This document shows positions 1 through 8,511 of a stretch of DNA of 64,000 nucleotides, piece by piece. The notes beneath the pieces were generated by a model that saw only the letters and a program-made list of their open reading frames with translations, searched no databases and was not told the DNA's origin. The stretch is from Granulicella arctica (GTDB lineage: Bacteria; Acidobacteriota; Terriglobia; Terriglobales; Acidobacteriaceae). The stretch lies in assembly GCF_025685605.1 (NCBI RefSeq), contig NZ_JAGTUT010000001.1, positions 1,860,001 through 1,924,000 on the forward strand, in the 5' to 3' direction. Every line of letters starts with the position of its first letter. Position 1 is the first letter of the stretch. The translations under genes and the position numbers were made by a program.

Positions 1-644
1 GCTGCTGTAAGAGCGAGCGCTATCTGCCGTGCGATATCGAGCGCCTCGTCGACGCTGAGCCGACCCTTCCGCTTCAACGCCTCGCGAAGACTCTCCCCCT
101 CGAGGTATTCCATTGTCAGGTAGGTGATCTCGAGCGAACGCCCCGTAGCCGGATCGACAATGGCCGCATCGCGCTGCATGTCGAAGGTGCGGCAGACATT
201 CGGGTGCGTGATGCGACGCGCAAGCCGTACCTCCTGGCGAAAGCGAGCCACGATCTCAGGATTCGTTGCGATCTCCGGACGGATGGTCTTCAACGCGACC
301 GAGACCCCCAGCTCAGAATCGTAGGCCTGATATACCTGCCCCATGCCGCCGTTCCCAAGCAGCCGCATGACGCGGAAGCGCGAGGAGATCATGTCGCCGG
401 GATGAAAGTGGGGAAGCTGCTCGACAACGGGCTGAGGTTCGACTGCCCATGGGCTATCGAGAAAGCCACCAGCTTCGGCGTCCGCCGCCAGCAGCTCCTC
501 TACATCAGCCCGCAAGTCGCTGTCACCCGCCGTACTTTCGAACAGATACGCCTGCCGCTCCTGCTCAGGTAGCGCGAGAGCGGCATCGAAGATCTCCTTC
601 GTCTTCTCCCAACGGATTAGATTCTTCGACCTTGTCACCGGCAT
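1..644 (-). CDS. Serine/threonine protein kinase, N-terminal part (runs off the left edge)
   Basis: An ATG at 644 opens a minus-strand frame that stays open to the window edge, so only about 214 residues are visible. Residues 1-85 form a soluble, acidic N-terminal segment. The kinase fold then begins with the glycine loop GNGGMGQVY (97-105), the lysine strand VALKTI (K119) and the hinge YLTMEYLEGESL (about 175-186). The catalytic loop and any C-terminal sensor or repeat domain are outside the window. The gene starts 59 bases downstream of an ECF sigma gene on the same strand, a pairing common in acidobacteria, so the two are probably co-transcribed. PknB-family membership is clear; the substrate is unknown. 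Confidence 0.85.
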   Translation of the reverse strand, partial: MPVTRSKNLIRWEKTKEIFDAALALPEQERQAYLFESTAGDSDLRADVEELLAADAEAGGFLDSPWAVEPQPVVEQLPHFHPGDMISSRFRVMRLLGNGGMGQVYQAYDSELGVSVALKTIRPEIATNPEIVARFRQEVRLARRITHPNVCRTFDMQRDAAIVDPATGRSLEITYLTMEYLEGESLREALKRKGRLSVDEALDIARQIALALTA

Positions 645-703
645 TTCGACAGATTCGTTCGGGGCCCTTTGTACGAGAGACGGTCGTGCTCTCAATTTAG
701 CCG

Positions 704-1285
704 CTAGGTCGTGCGCCGCCTGGAGCCATTCAGTTCCTGAAAGAGCCACGCCTTGGCAATTCGCCAGTCCCTCTTGACGGTTCGGGTTGAGATGCTCAGA
801 GTCAGGCCGATCTCTTCGTCGTTCAATCCTGCAAAGAAACGCATCTCCACGATCCTGGACTGCCGTTCGTCAAAAAGCGCGAGCCGCAACAGCGCGTCAT
901 CCAATTCAATCAGGTCGACGGAGGGCATGGCTGCTGCGACCAAGCCCTCTTCGAGGCTTACGTCAACGAACTCCGCTCCACGCTTATCCGCCTTTTTCGC
1001 CCTGGCGTAGTCGACAAGAATACGCCGCATCACATTTGCCGAGATGGCGAAGAAGTGAGAGCGGCTCTGCCAGTCAATCGTTTGTAGTTTATTGAGCCGC
1101 AGGTAAGCCTCATGGACGAGCGCTGTCGGCTGAAGAGAGTGGTCGAAGCGCTCCCCCCGCATATAATGGGCCGCAATGCGATGTAACTCTGCGTAGACAA
1201 GCGGGATGAGCCGGGCTTCCGCCTCGTGGTTACCTTGCCGCATTTCGGCGAGCAGCCGCGTGATGTCCTCGGACGCGGAATTCAA
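704..1285 (-). CDS. ECF-family RNA polymerase sigma factor
   Basis: A 193-residue protein with the two-domain ECF layout. The region-2 helices (about residues 20-95) include YAELHRIAAHYMRGER and the promoter-melting segment RSHFFAISANVMRRILVDYA. The region-4 helix-turn-helix (about 130-185) contains EMRFFAGLNDEEIGLTLSIS followed by TRTVKRDW. The start is TTG at 1283-1285, chosen because AGAGGTG sits at good spacing just upstream and no ATG fits. It precedes the Ser/Thr kinase gene on the same strand. In this ECF subgroup the kinase, rather than a classical anti-sigma factor, is the usual partner; that link is inference here. Confidence 0.88.
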   Translation of the reverse strand: MNSASEDITRLLAEMRQGNHEAEARLIPLVYAELHRIAAHYMRGERFDHSLQPTALVHEAYLRLNKLQTIDWQSRSHFFAISANVMRRILVDYARAKKADKRGAEFVDVSLEEGLVAAAMPSVDLIELDDALLRLALFDERQSRIVEMRFFAGLNDEEIGLTLSISTRTVKRDWRIAKAWLFQELNGSRRRTT

Positions 1286-1963
1286 CCTGCACCTCTGAGA
1301 ATGAGTGGAAGTTTTGTTCCGTTATACCATCTGGTATCTACCGATCGTATGACGCACGGATGTCAAGAAACGGGAATGTGATTACTTTTGGATAGTGCAG
1401 TAGCATGTGTACAGAGTTTCGCTGAGACTGAGAAATAAAGTATCAAATTCGGCGGGCTAAGCTGGCAGCATCGATGGGACTAATATCCAAAGTGCTCGAA
1501 GAAGACAAGAAGCCTGCCAATAGATCGGGGGCACGATACTTACGGCGATCCGAAGAGGACCGCCGTAGGTCCAGTTTGAATTATGCGGCGGGCTTAGAGA
1601 AAAATAGTAAGAGCGCCAAGAAAACCGAGAAGGATTGTAAGATGTGGCATTTAGTTCTCCTTTCAATGTGACTTGAGTTTCCAATCAAATTACTAAAGGA
1701 CCGTATGCCCCACTTATACGCTTAGCAATGAAACTTTGGTAACATCGCCAAAATGTATGGCTGCAGTAGTTGGTGAGTTATGAGCTGAAAAGAATTTCCC
1801 TGTTTCTTCTCATTACAACCTACCGCGATCAAGGGCCGTTTAGCCTTCGCAGAAAAGTCCGAGTGCGGACAGTAAACCTACGTTATTAGGTGATCCCGAT
1901 ATCCAACTGAGGTATGCGGCAGACTTACCAGACGCGACTTACGTCCTTACTCAGCTTCCACCT
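1286..1963. other. Gene-poor stretch, 678 bases
   Basis: I find no convincing gene of normal size here. Frames on both strands are short and lack family resemblance. The stretch is visibly more AT-rich than its surroundings. One tiny frame with a good Shine-Dalgarno (1594-1650, minus) is listed separately. The left end should hold the promoter of the sigma/kinase pair. Confidence 0.5.
1594..1650 (-). CDS. Possible 18-residue hydrophobic peptide
   Basis: On the minus strand AAAGGAG is followed, after a short spacer, by ATG at 1650 and the frame MPHLTILLGFLGALTIFL, stop at 1594. The peptide is a single hydrophobic helix. The ribosome-binding site is better than those of many real genes in the window, but the frame is very short and no family is recognised. 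It could be a small membrane peptide, a leader, or the start of a gene that has lost its reading frame. Confidence 0.22.
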   Translation of the reverse strand: MPHLTILLGFLGALTIFL

Positions 1964-3086
1964 CTAGCTGGTTCGTTTGACACCGGCAACGACAGCATCT
2001 TTGAGCGATCCGGGCCGCTTGGCCAGCATATCTGCGACTGCCCTATACTCCGTCAATGCCTGGGCCCTCTGTCCGGCAATCTCCAGCAGCTCCGCGTGGA
2101 TGAAGTTCTGATGCATCTGCCACATCGACTCATCGATGCCATTCTGCCGAACGTCAAGCCATTGATACGTTGTCCACGCTTCGCTCATCGGCAGCGCACT
2201 CAGCGCCTCGACAAGCTCGCGCTGCTCCTCCATCCCGGCGGTTCAACAGTACTCGACGATCCGCCGCTTCTCATCATCGGTGATTGGCTCTGCACCTTCT
2301 CGCATGGCGTTTGCTGCCTGTATGATAGCGCCCCGAGCTCCGGGCTCTTCGTAGCCGACGAGGCCGCCGAGTTGCATACTGCGAACAAGCGGACGCTCCT
2401 TGCCTGTCGCAAGAGCTGCGGCGAAGTGATGATTAGCCTGAACAACGCTGCCACCAGTCTGCAGTAGCCAATTTCCGAGCATTGCGTGAGCGTAGACGTT
2501 GGCCGGATCGAGTTGCAGGGCTCAATTGAAATCCTGCTCGGCTATGGGCCCGAACTCTCGCTCCGCAATATGCTGATTGAGCCAGTGGGCCCAGCCCAGG
2601 TGCGCTTCGATATCCGCTGGCCGCCGGCCTCGTGCCAGCCCGGCATCGAGAATGCCAATCGCCTCGTCGAGCTCTGCCGCCGCGATCTTTGCGTAGTCGT
2701 CACCTACGACGGAGAAATTTTCCATCCAGGCCATCGTTGTAGCGACCTGCCCATCCTGCGCAGCTACGTTATTTGGATCACTCTTGAGAATGTCTCCGTA
2801 TCGCCTAATCGCAGCTCCGTACTCCTCCTGGGTCTGCTGCACGGCTACAAGAGCCAGTTCGGAACGCTGCGACTGGTGCTGCAACCAGAGCCCCTGCACC
2901 CACTTCGCACCGCCCGACAGACTCGCGATGAGGCCGATGACGGCGGTCGCGCTTGCGATCCAGCCCAGCAGCACCTTGGGTGAGAACTTTTTCTCGGGAA
3001 CCTGCCGCCATCGGGATCATCTCGCCGCAGGCAACACACGACTTTCGTGCTGCATCGCCCGGGACGGTAGGTGCCTCTAAAGTCAT
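1964..3086 (-). pseudogene. Broken zinc-ribbon / membrane / TPR protein gene
   Basis: Three minus-strand pieces in one frame (2974-2522, 2482-2243, 2233-1964) read as one tetratricopeptide protein interrupted by TGA codons at 2522-2524 and 2243-2245. Sense continues straight across both: ...AEQDFN-stop-ALQLDPANVYAHAML... and ...RRIVEYC-stop-TAGMEEQRELVE.... Upstream, a different frame from ATG 3086 supplies a plausible N-terminus, MTLEAPTVPGDAARKSCVAC, with a CxxC half zinc ribbon. It is joined to the membrane helix GWIASATAVIGLIASLSGG only by assuming a frameshift near 2990-3020. Intact, it would be a cytoplasmic zinc ribbon, one membrane helix and TPR repeats. Each TGA is one transition from CGA. 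Decay is the simplest reading; sequencing error is possible but would need three events. Confidence 0.68.
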
Positions 3087-3328
3087 CCGAGAACAGTATC
3101 AAAACCGGCCACGTCTGACTGATTAAATTTCATTGTCCCTCAGATACTTCAGATCTTAGTCGGAGTGAGACGGCGGCTATGGGCTCTAGGTGAGGTACAC
3201 GTAGTCCCCGCTACTGCCAAGAGCAAGGTCTGGAGAGAGTGCAATTTAGCTTGACCCCCGGATTAGCAGGCAATAAGCTGCTCGAACTTACTAACATAAG
3301 CGCCGCCCCACTCAACGGAGAGTGCCTG
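3087..3328. other. Intergenic stretch before the large membrane-protein gene
   Basis: 242 bases between the broken TPR gene (minus) and the rightward unit starting at about 3329. No coding frame or clear hairpin terminator is seen. It must contain the promoter for the large membrane-protein gene, but I cannot pick one out with confidence. Confidence 0.4.
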
Positions 3329-3430
3329 ATGCTTTACTTGATCGTCTCTGCAATTTCTTCCTGCGCCGCTTTCTTGCCTCATCGTCACTTTTACGAGTGT
3401 CCGGCGATCTTGCGGGTGACCTGTGAATAA
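3329..3430 (+). CDS. Possible 33-residue upstream peptide overlapping the next gene
   Basis: ATG 3329 has ACGGAGAG eight bases upstream and encodes MLYLIVSAISSCAAFLPHRH followed by 13 more residues with two further cysteines. Its stop TAA lies inside GTGAATAAA, so it overlaps the GTG start (3423) of the 1335-residue gene by eight bases. The large gene has no good ribosome-binding site of its own in front of 3423, so translational coupling is plausible. No family is recognised, and it may be chance. Confidence 0.3.
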   Translation: MLYLIVSAISSCAAFLPHRHFYECPAILRVTCE

Positions 3431-6400
3431 AGCCCGAGGAGGTGTAACGACTGGGCTGCTCCTAATGTTTGGGATGTTTATGCGCTCGTCTGTGCCCGCA
3501 ATAAGGGCTACTCCTCAGGCCAGAGGGCACGATGATGTTATAGGTGCCGCTGCGGCGGTGAAAGGTGAAGGCCCGTGGTCGGCCTCATGCCAGTATTGGG
3601 CTCCAGAGCGTGTGGACCGAGTTGAATCTGAACCGCAAACGGAGCCTGTGTTTACGACCAGCGCGGCGGGGGATGGACTCAAGGTACAGACAAAGCTCAC
3701 TACCGCCAAAACAGTCTCGCAGGGATGCGGGGAGACGACGTGGGGACTTCCTAAGCCGACATCGAATTCAACGCCACCTGAAATTGTTGCACTGGTAGCA
3801 ACGGTAACTGATCCGCTGCACGGCCACATGGAATTGGATTTTGATCGTTCAATCGACTCTATCGTGCAAGCTGCGGCCAGCTATAAATACCTGCCAAGCT
3901 ACTACTGGCTTCCATGGAATGCGAAGGCAACGCAAGCAGGGACTACTCCAGATGTCGATGGTGCTCGGCTCAGGCAGCCTGGTCTGGTGATCTTCAAGTA
4001 TTCGCCGGAGATCGGGGACAAGGAACTTTCGTTGAGTTATCACCGGTTAGTCTATCTATTTCTGGTGAGTGAAACGTCGACACTGGGTGTGAACGGGACG
4101 CAGTTGGAGGCAGCCTTCCGTGCTCAGCGAAGTCTCCGCGAGGAAGGTGAGAACCGTTGCGCTACACGGGATGGCGGGGGGCGCTGCCTGCCTATGCCGC
4201 GAGCGACGGTACGGTTCACGATGAAAAATGGAGGAAATGCGGCGGCGATCATTGGTCCTCGTGGGTCTGGCTCCGCGGCTTCACTTCGTTTTGGAATAGA
4301 ACAAGCCGGTAAGATCCTCGGGGTAGATTCTATTGACGTGACCGGGTGGACCTCGACTCCGGTTGCTTCAAGCCTGATTGGCGGGATGCACGCAAAGGCA
4401 GATTCCGGGGAGGCGCCGATTGGTCCTAAGGTGACGTACCGGTCGTTCGGTGAGAATGCGATTCGCGAGAATTGCGCTTTTCGAGCGTCACTTGAGCGGG
4501 CGAAATATTCATTTAAACGCACTGCCTTTTTGGCGGAGGAAGGGACAGTTTTCGGAGCATCTCAGGCGCAGAATTCTGCATCAAGCGGCGCGACTTCATG
4601 CGCCGATGAATCTGGGTTGGTGGCGACCTATCCTCGAGGAGTGGCGCTCTTGCGAAATGCTTCACTGGAAGGAGAAAGTACCGGCAGTAAAGAAGGTGGG
4701 TCTCTGAGCCCCTATCTGCCACTTACGCTAAAAGATGCAGGTGAAGGCGATACGATTCCCCAGTTCTCAACTTCGCAGACACCGATCTCGCAGGAGTCTC
4801 GACTATTGGCGCTCGCCAGAGACTTCAATGAACTACAGATTCAATTCGTTGTAATCTCGGCTTCGAACATTCTCGACGAATTTTTTCTAGCCGAGTTCTT
4901 TCATCGCGCCTGCCCGGATGCGCAACTGGTCTTTTTGAACGGCGAAGATCTTATGTTCGATCGACCTGCTGATCGTCCCCCATTTATTGGAGCGGTAAGT
5001 CTGACTCCCTATCCATTAGCCTGGACAACGCATGACACCAACACGACCGTCTTGCATGCTTTTCCGGATTCCCTAAGTCACTCGATATATAACGCTGCGA
5101 GTTATACGTTCTGGGATGGCAATACCGGGAACCTACCCAACCTGGTGGGTTACAAAGCTCCTGACGAAGCAAAGAATGCCTTCAGGCCGAGTCTCTGGGC
5201 GACTGCGGCCGGTCGCGATGGCGATTATCTCCTCGGAGTGCTGAATGTGTGCGGCAACGAAAGCATGCCACCGCTGCTGCCAACGATTTACTCGGCTGGC
5301 GCAAAACCATCACCTTGTTTGCAGCCCGGACAGGATGTGCTCAGCGACCAGGTGGTGAACCCGTCGCTACCGTGGTTCGCCTTGTGCCTTGGACTGACGA
5401 TTGCGTGTTGCGGCCACGTGATCGTTATGCTCACGGCACGCTATTGGTCTTCGATGACTCGCGATCTGGATGTTCGAGAAAATGACCATCCGCGTCGGCG
5501 GAGTGTCTATCTGCACATTGGTACAGCGATGCTCTTTGTCATGACGTTCCTGCTAGCGTTTCCAGTCTTCGGCACACGTTATCACGGTGGCACCGTGACG
5601 ACGGATGCATTCTTCGTGGCCTTGCTCACGATGGGTGCGGGGCTAAGTGCGCTGGTGTGTACGCTGACTAAGACGTGGTCTTACGTATTTCGCAGCGGCG
5701 AGGGTTTAGACCGCTATGTATTTTTTGATTTAGTTGCATTTCTAACTACAGTGTTCGCCCCATTTACCTGGGCACGGGTATGTCTTGATAACGGGGCCGC
5801 GAATGAACGAACGTTTGCGGGCGTGTTCTTCAGCTACCGTTCACTCCATCCGGAGTCAGGCGTGTCGCCGGTCATGCCGGTGCTTATTTTGCTTTCAAGT
5901 TGGTATTTATGGGCGGTCTATCAAACACTGCGGCTGCGATTTTCCAAGAAGTCCCGACCGGTGCTTCCGCGAGCGGCAAAGGTCACGTATCAAACTACTT
6001 CTCCGATGTACGTGTCCGATGAGGCACTTGACTCATTTAATAATAAGAACAGCCCTCAGTTGTACAAGAACATGAGTTGCTTGTTAATTACGCGTTTCCT
6101 GCTGCAGAATGCTCTGCGAGGACCAAGCGGCGAGATGCGGCGATGGGTGGACGTGGCGTTGTCGAGCTTCTATATTCTTTTATTCTGCGTGGGTGTAGTA
6201 ATCGTTCCGTTCAAGTCGATGGATCGCTTTTTGTGGCACTCGGGCGAGATGGCAAGGTTCTTACCTACGCTCTATGAGTTCCTGATCTTTGCCCTTTTCT
6301 TTCCACAGATTCTTATTGCTCTCAGCGGTTGGGTTCGAATGCTTGTTGTGTGGCAGGCTCTACAGCGAGGTCTCCTGGATCCGCTCGAAATTATGCCATT

Positions 6401-7430
6401 ACGCGATGCATTTGATCGGCTAAAAGGAGTGAGTTGGATCACAATGCTCCGCCGAGGAAACCTGCAGGATTACTGGCGCGACATGTCGCGTTCTACTGAG
6501 TCGCTGCGTCAACTGATCCATACAGGTGAGCTAGTGACTGTTATAGGACAGGAGGATCCCACAGCAGCAAAGAGATTGCAGGATGCTTACGCGAACCTTC
6601 AAACGCATGTCGGCCTGCTGATGGAGCAGTATGGCCGGAAGGACAGCGTGGATCAAGAGCAACCTATGGTCGAGGGATGCGCAGACTTCATCGATCACGT
6701 TGATGTTCCAAGGGATGGCGACCGGCGATCAATGGATCTTATGTGGGCTATTGAGTGCGACTATGCTGCGGCAAGCGAAGCTCTACTATCGGGCATCCTG
6801 CTGCCCTACTGGGATAAGCAGCGGACAGGCCTGGTTGAGACGAATGAAGCCACGCAAGAGACGGGTAGCAAGAACAGCGGGTTCACTCCACTGATCGTGA
6901 GCCTGCGCGGTAAGACAGAGATTGCTCAGGCCGATGTCGGTGAAGTAGCAAGTCGGCTTTTCGATGCGCAACTCGTAGCTACTGAAGCCCAGAAAGTAAA
7001 TCCTGGAAAGGACGCCCACGCTTATATTCCTCAGGCGGAAGAGTTCCTGGCACTTCGCTACCTAAGCACAATTCGCTCCGTGCTGGTTAACATGCGGCAC
7101 ATCATGAGCTTTGTTTCGATTACATTTGTGCTCGGAATTGTGGCTTGGAATTCTTATCCGTTTCAACCGCGCCGAGAGGTGAACTGGATGTTTACGGCGC
7201 TGCTACTGCTTCTTGGCATAGGTGTCATATCCGTTTTTGCGCAGATGCATCGCAACGCCGTCTTAAGCCGAATTACAGATACAAAGCAGAATGAACTAGG
7301 AGTCGAGTTTTTCCAGCGGATACTAACGTTTGGTGCATTGCCCGTGCTGACGTGGCTAGCCTACCAATTCCCTTCGATAGGAGGAGCGCTTTTCCGAATG
7401 TTGCAGCCCAGCCTGAGTTCGATCAAGTAG
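3423..7430 (+). CDS. Large multi-pass membrane protein with an N-terminal extracytoplasmic domain
   Basis: 1335 residues, function unknown. An N-terminal hydrophobic stretch (TTGLLLMFGMFMRSSVPAI, about 9-27) looks like a signal or anchor. Residues ~30-650 are soluble and probably extracytoplasmic. Stretches such as AAIIGPRGSGSAASLRFGIE and, later, QFVVISASNILDEFFLAEFF recall type-I periplasmic-binding-protein folds; that is inference. From ~655 onward there are about seven membrane helices (LPWFALCLGLTIACCGHVIV is the first), then a ~230-residue cytoplasmic section (about 990-1220) with charged helices, then three more helices near the C-terminus. Start GTG 3423 is the furthest in-frame start; ATG codons a few residues later are alternatives. 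No same-strand partner follows, so it stands alone. A sensor or transporter is possible, but I would not assign either. Confidence 0.7.
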   Translation: MNKARGGVTTGLLLMFGMFMRSSVPAIRATPQARGHDDVIGAAAAVKGEGPWSASCQYWAPERVDRVESEPQTEPVFTTSAAGDGLKVQTKLTTAKTVSQGCGETTWGLPKPTSNSTPPEIVALVATVTDPLHGHMELDFDRSIDSIVQAAASYKYLPSYYWLPWNAKATQAGTTPDVDGARLRQPGLVIFKYSPEIGDKELSLSYHRLVYLFLVSETSTLGVNGTQLEAAFRAQRSLREEGENRCATRDGGGRCLPMPRATVRFTMKNGGNAAAIIGPRGSGSAASLRFGIEQAGKILGVDSIDVTGWTSTPVASSLIGGMHAKADSGEAPIGPKVTYRSFGENAIRENCAFRASLERAKYSFKRTAFLAEEGTVFGASQAQNSASSGATSCADESGLVATYPRGVALLRNASLEGESTGSKEGGSLSPYLPLTLKDAGEGDTIPQFSTSQTPISQESRLLALARDFNELQIQFVVISASNILDEFFLAEFFHRACPDAQLVFLNGEDLMFDRPADRPPFIGAVSLTPYPLAWTTHDTNTTVLHAFPDSLSHSIYNAASYTFWDGNTGNLPNLVGYKAPDEAKNAFRPSLWATAAGRDGDYLLGVLNVCGNESMPPLLPTIYSAGAKPSPCLQPGQDVLSDQVVNPSLPWFALCLGLTIACCGHVIVMLTARYWSSMTRDLDVRENDHPRRRSVYLHIGTAMLFVMTFLLAFPVFGTRYHGGTVTTDAFFVALLTMGAGLSALVCTLTKTWSYVFRSGEGLDRYVFFDLVAFLTTVFAPFTWARVCLDNGAANERTFAGVFFSYRSLHPESGVSPVMPVLILLSSWYLWAVYQTLRLRFSKKSRPVLPRAAKVTYQTTSPMYVSDEALDSFNNKNSPQLYKNMSCLLITRFLLQNALRGPSGEMRRWVDVALSSFYILLFCVGVVIVPFKSMDRFLWHSGEMARFLPTLYEFLIFALFFPQILIALSGWVRMLVVWQALQRGLLDPLEIMPLRDAFDRLKGVSWITMLRRGNLQDYWRDMSRSTESLRQLIHTGELVTVIGQEDPTAAKRLQDAYANLQTHVGLLMEQYGRKDSVDQEQPMVEGCADFIDHVDVPRDGDRRSMDLMWAIECDYAAASEALLSGILLPYWDKQRTGLVETNEATQETGSKNSGFTPLIVSLRGKTEIAQADVGEVASRLFDAQLVATEAQKVNPGKDAHAYIPQAEEFLALRYLSTIRSVLVNMRHIMSFVSITFVLGIVAWNSYPFQPRREVNWMFTALLLLLGIGVISVFAQMHRNAVLSRITDTKQNELGVEFFQRILTFGALPVLTWLAYQFPSIGGALFRMLQPSLSSIK

Positions 7431-7843
7431 GTTACAGGCGACAAGAACGGCTTATATGCGAGGAACCGGTTTTGCTGGCTTTGAAGCGTCTCCACCCTAT
7501 CTACCCCCCGTACCTCAAGTACGAAAGTATTCATTCTATGAGGGTTATGTATGCGAGTCAGTACCTTTACCAGTACACGCTTGCGGCGTACTCTGTACCT
7601 GGAGGACTGCACGGGGCCACAAAAGTCAAGTTTCTTCCGGACCTTCAACGGACGATAGGAGTAGTCTCTCCACGCATACTCGATCTTGGCGTCCGAAGAC
7701 CTCGATTGGTTATGATCTAGCTGTGTCTTGCATCCGTAGAGCATCCGAGTTTTTCACTCTCTGAAAACGGTGCTTTGAGAAATAAGATTGAACCTGAGCA
7801 TTCCTTCTACCAGGCAACGCTTGAGTTCGTGGACCTTGAAGAA
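7431..7843. other. Stretch without a convincing gene, about 410 bases
   Basis: No frame here has a usable start with ribosome-binding site and a recognisable sequence. A minus-strand frame (about 7740-7400) contains protein-like fragments such as AKIEYAWRDYSYRPLKVRKK, which could be the remains of a gene. The right end is the 3' flank of the small membrane-protein gene ending at 7844. Confidence 0.4.
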
Positions 7844-8296
7844 TCAATGATGGGTCGAGTGCTCAAGGCTCGAGATAAGCTGCTTGCAACGTAGAAGTGG
7901 AATGACCCCAAATACCCCGAAGCTGCAATCGATGAGTCGCCATGGTAGCGGAATGCCGCGAACGTGGCCTGCGATGAGAGCAAGCGGAATGACTCCTGCA
8001 CAGGCGATGACACCGAACGTGACGACCCACTTGTTTCGAACGGGATCACGATAGGGACCAATGAACAGAGCAGCAAGCACCAAGTGAGCAAAGGCTAGCC
8101 AGTCCGTCCCGTAGGCCAGGAATGGGAAGTGAGCGTTTGTTTCAGAGAGTGCATCGTGCACCCGTGCAATCCATGGCAGCAGGCCGACGGCCTCGGCGAT
8201 TGGCCTAACTGGTGCAGCTTCGAGAACTGAGCGCAGAACTCTGAGTTCAGTCTGCAACGGGAAAGCGGTGACTCCGCTGATCAACAAACCAGTCAT
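7844..8296 (-). CDS. Small multi-pass membrane protein, unknown function
   Basis: 150 residues with about four membrane helices: GLLISGVTAFPLQTEL at the start, LAFAHLVLAALFIGPY, WVVTFGVIACAGVIPLALIA and a C-terminal one. The ATG at 8296 overlaps, as ATGA, the stop of a 28-residue upstream frame whose end (AIQKIHLCLSF) reads like the natural first part of the first helix. Either the two are translationally coupled or one base has been lost and the native protein starts at 8379. A short charged tail precedes the stop. It lies downstream of, and on the same strand as, the CreD-like gene, about 130 bases away with an inverted repeat between. No function can be assigned. Confidence 0.65.
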   Translation of the reverse strand: MTGLLISGVTAFPLQTELRVLRSVLEAAPVRPIAEAVGLLPWIARVHDALSETNAHFPFLAYGTDWLAFAHLVLAALFIGPYRDPVRNKWVVTFGVIACAGVIPLALIAGHVRGIPLPWRLIDCSFGVFGVIPLLRCKQLISSLEHSTHH

Positions 8297-8379
8297 GAAA
8301 ATGACAAGCAGAGGTGAATCTTCTGAATAGCTTTAGCTTGTTGTACCGGTTTGAACTCTCCTGGCATCTCTCGTTCCAT
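8293..8379 (-). CDS. 28-residue upstream frame (leader, or true N-terminus before a frameshift)
   Basis: ATG 8379 opens MEREMPGEFKPVQQAKAIQK and eight more residues, and its TGA overlaps the ATG of the 150-residue membrane protein as ATGA. The last residues (KIHLCLSFS) are hydrophobic and would merge smoothly with GLLISGVTAF of the next frame if one base were inserted. The start codon sits immediately beside the inverted repeat at 8380-8421. Confidence 0.35.
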   Translation of the reverse strand: MEREMPGEFKPVQQAKAIQKIHLCLSFS

Positions 8380-8421
8380 GGTCACTGCCCATTCATCGTA
8401 CTTGATGGATGGGCAGTGACC
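8380..8421. repeat. Inverted repeat, 18-bp arms with one mismatch
   Basis: GGTCACTGCCCATTCATC (8380-8397) and GATGGATGGGCAGTGACC (8404-8421) pair over 18 bases with one mismatch around a 6-base loop. There is no T-run on either side, so it is not a classical terminator. It lies directly upstream of the 8379 start codon. It could be an mRNA structure between creD and the next gene, an operator, or the core of a short repetitive element. Confidence 0.75.
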
Positions 8422-8511
8422 GCTCTGGTTTCACGGAACTGAAGCATCGCATCCAGGAAAAACGATATTAAGGACTACTCTATCCGTTCGAACCATCGTA
8501 AGACATCCGTC

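Noticed and set aside
1457..1684. 75-residue minus frame and 65-residue plus frame in the gene-poor stretch
   Set aside because: No ribosome-binding sites, no conserved features; only the small nested frame at 1594-1650 has a good site.
2243..2524. TGA recoding (selenocysteine) in the TPR gene
   Set aside because: No SECIS-like hairpin follows and a separate frameshift is present, so decay is simpler.
7361..7744. 127-residue minus frame after the large membrane gene
   Set aside because: Some protein-like fragments but overlaps the large gene's end and has no supported start; at most a remnant.
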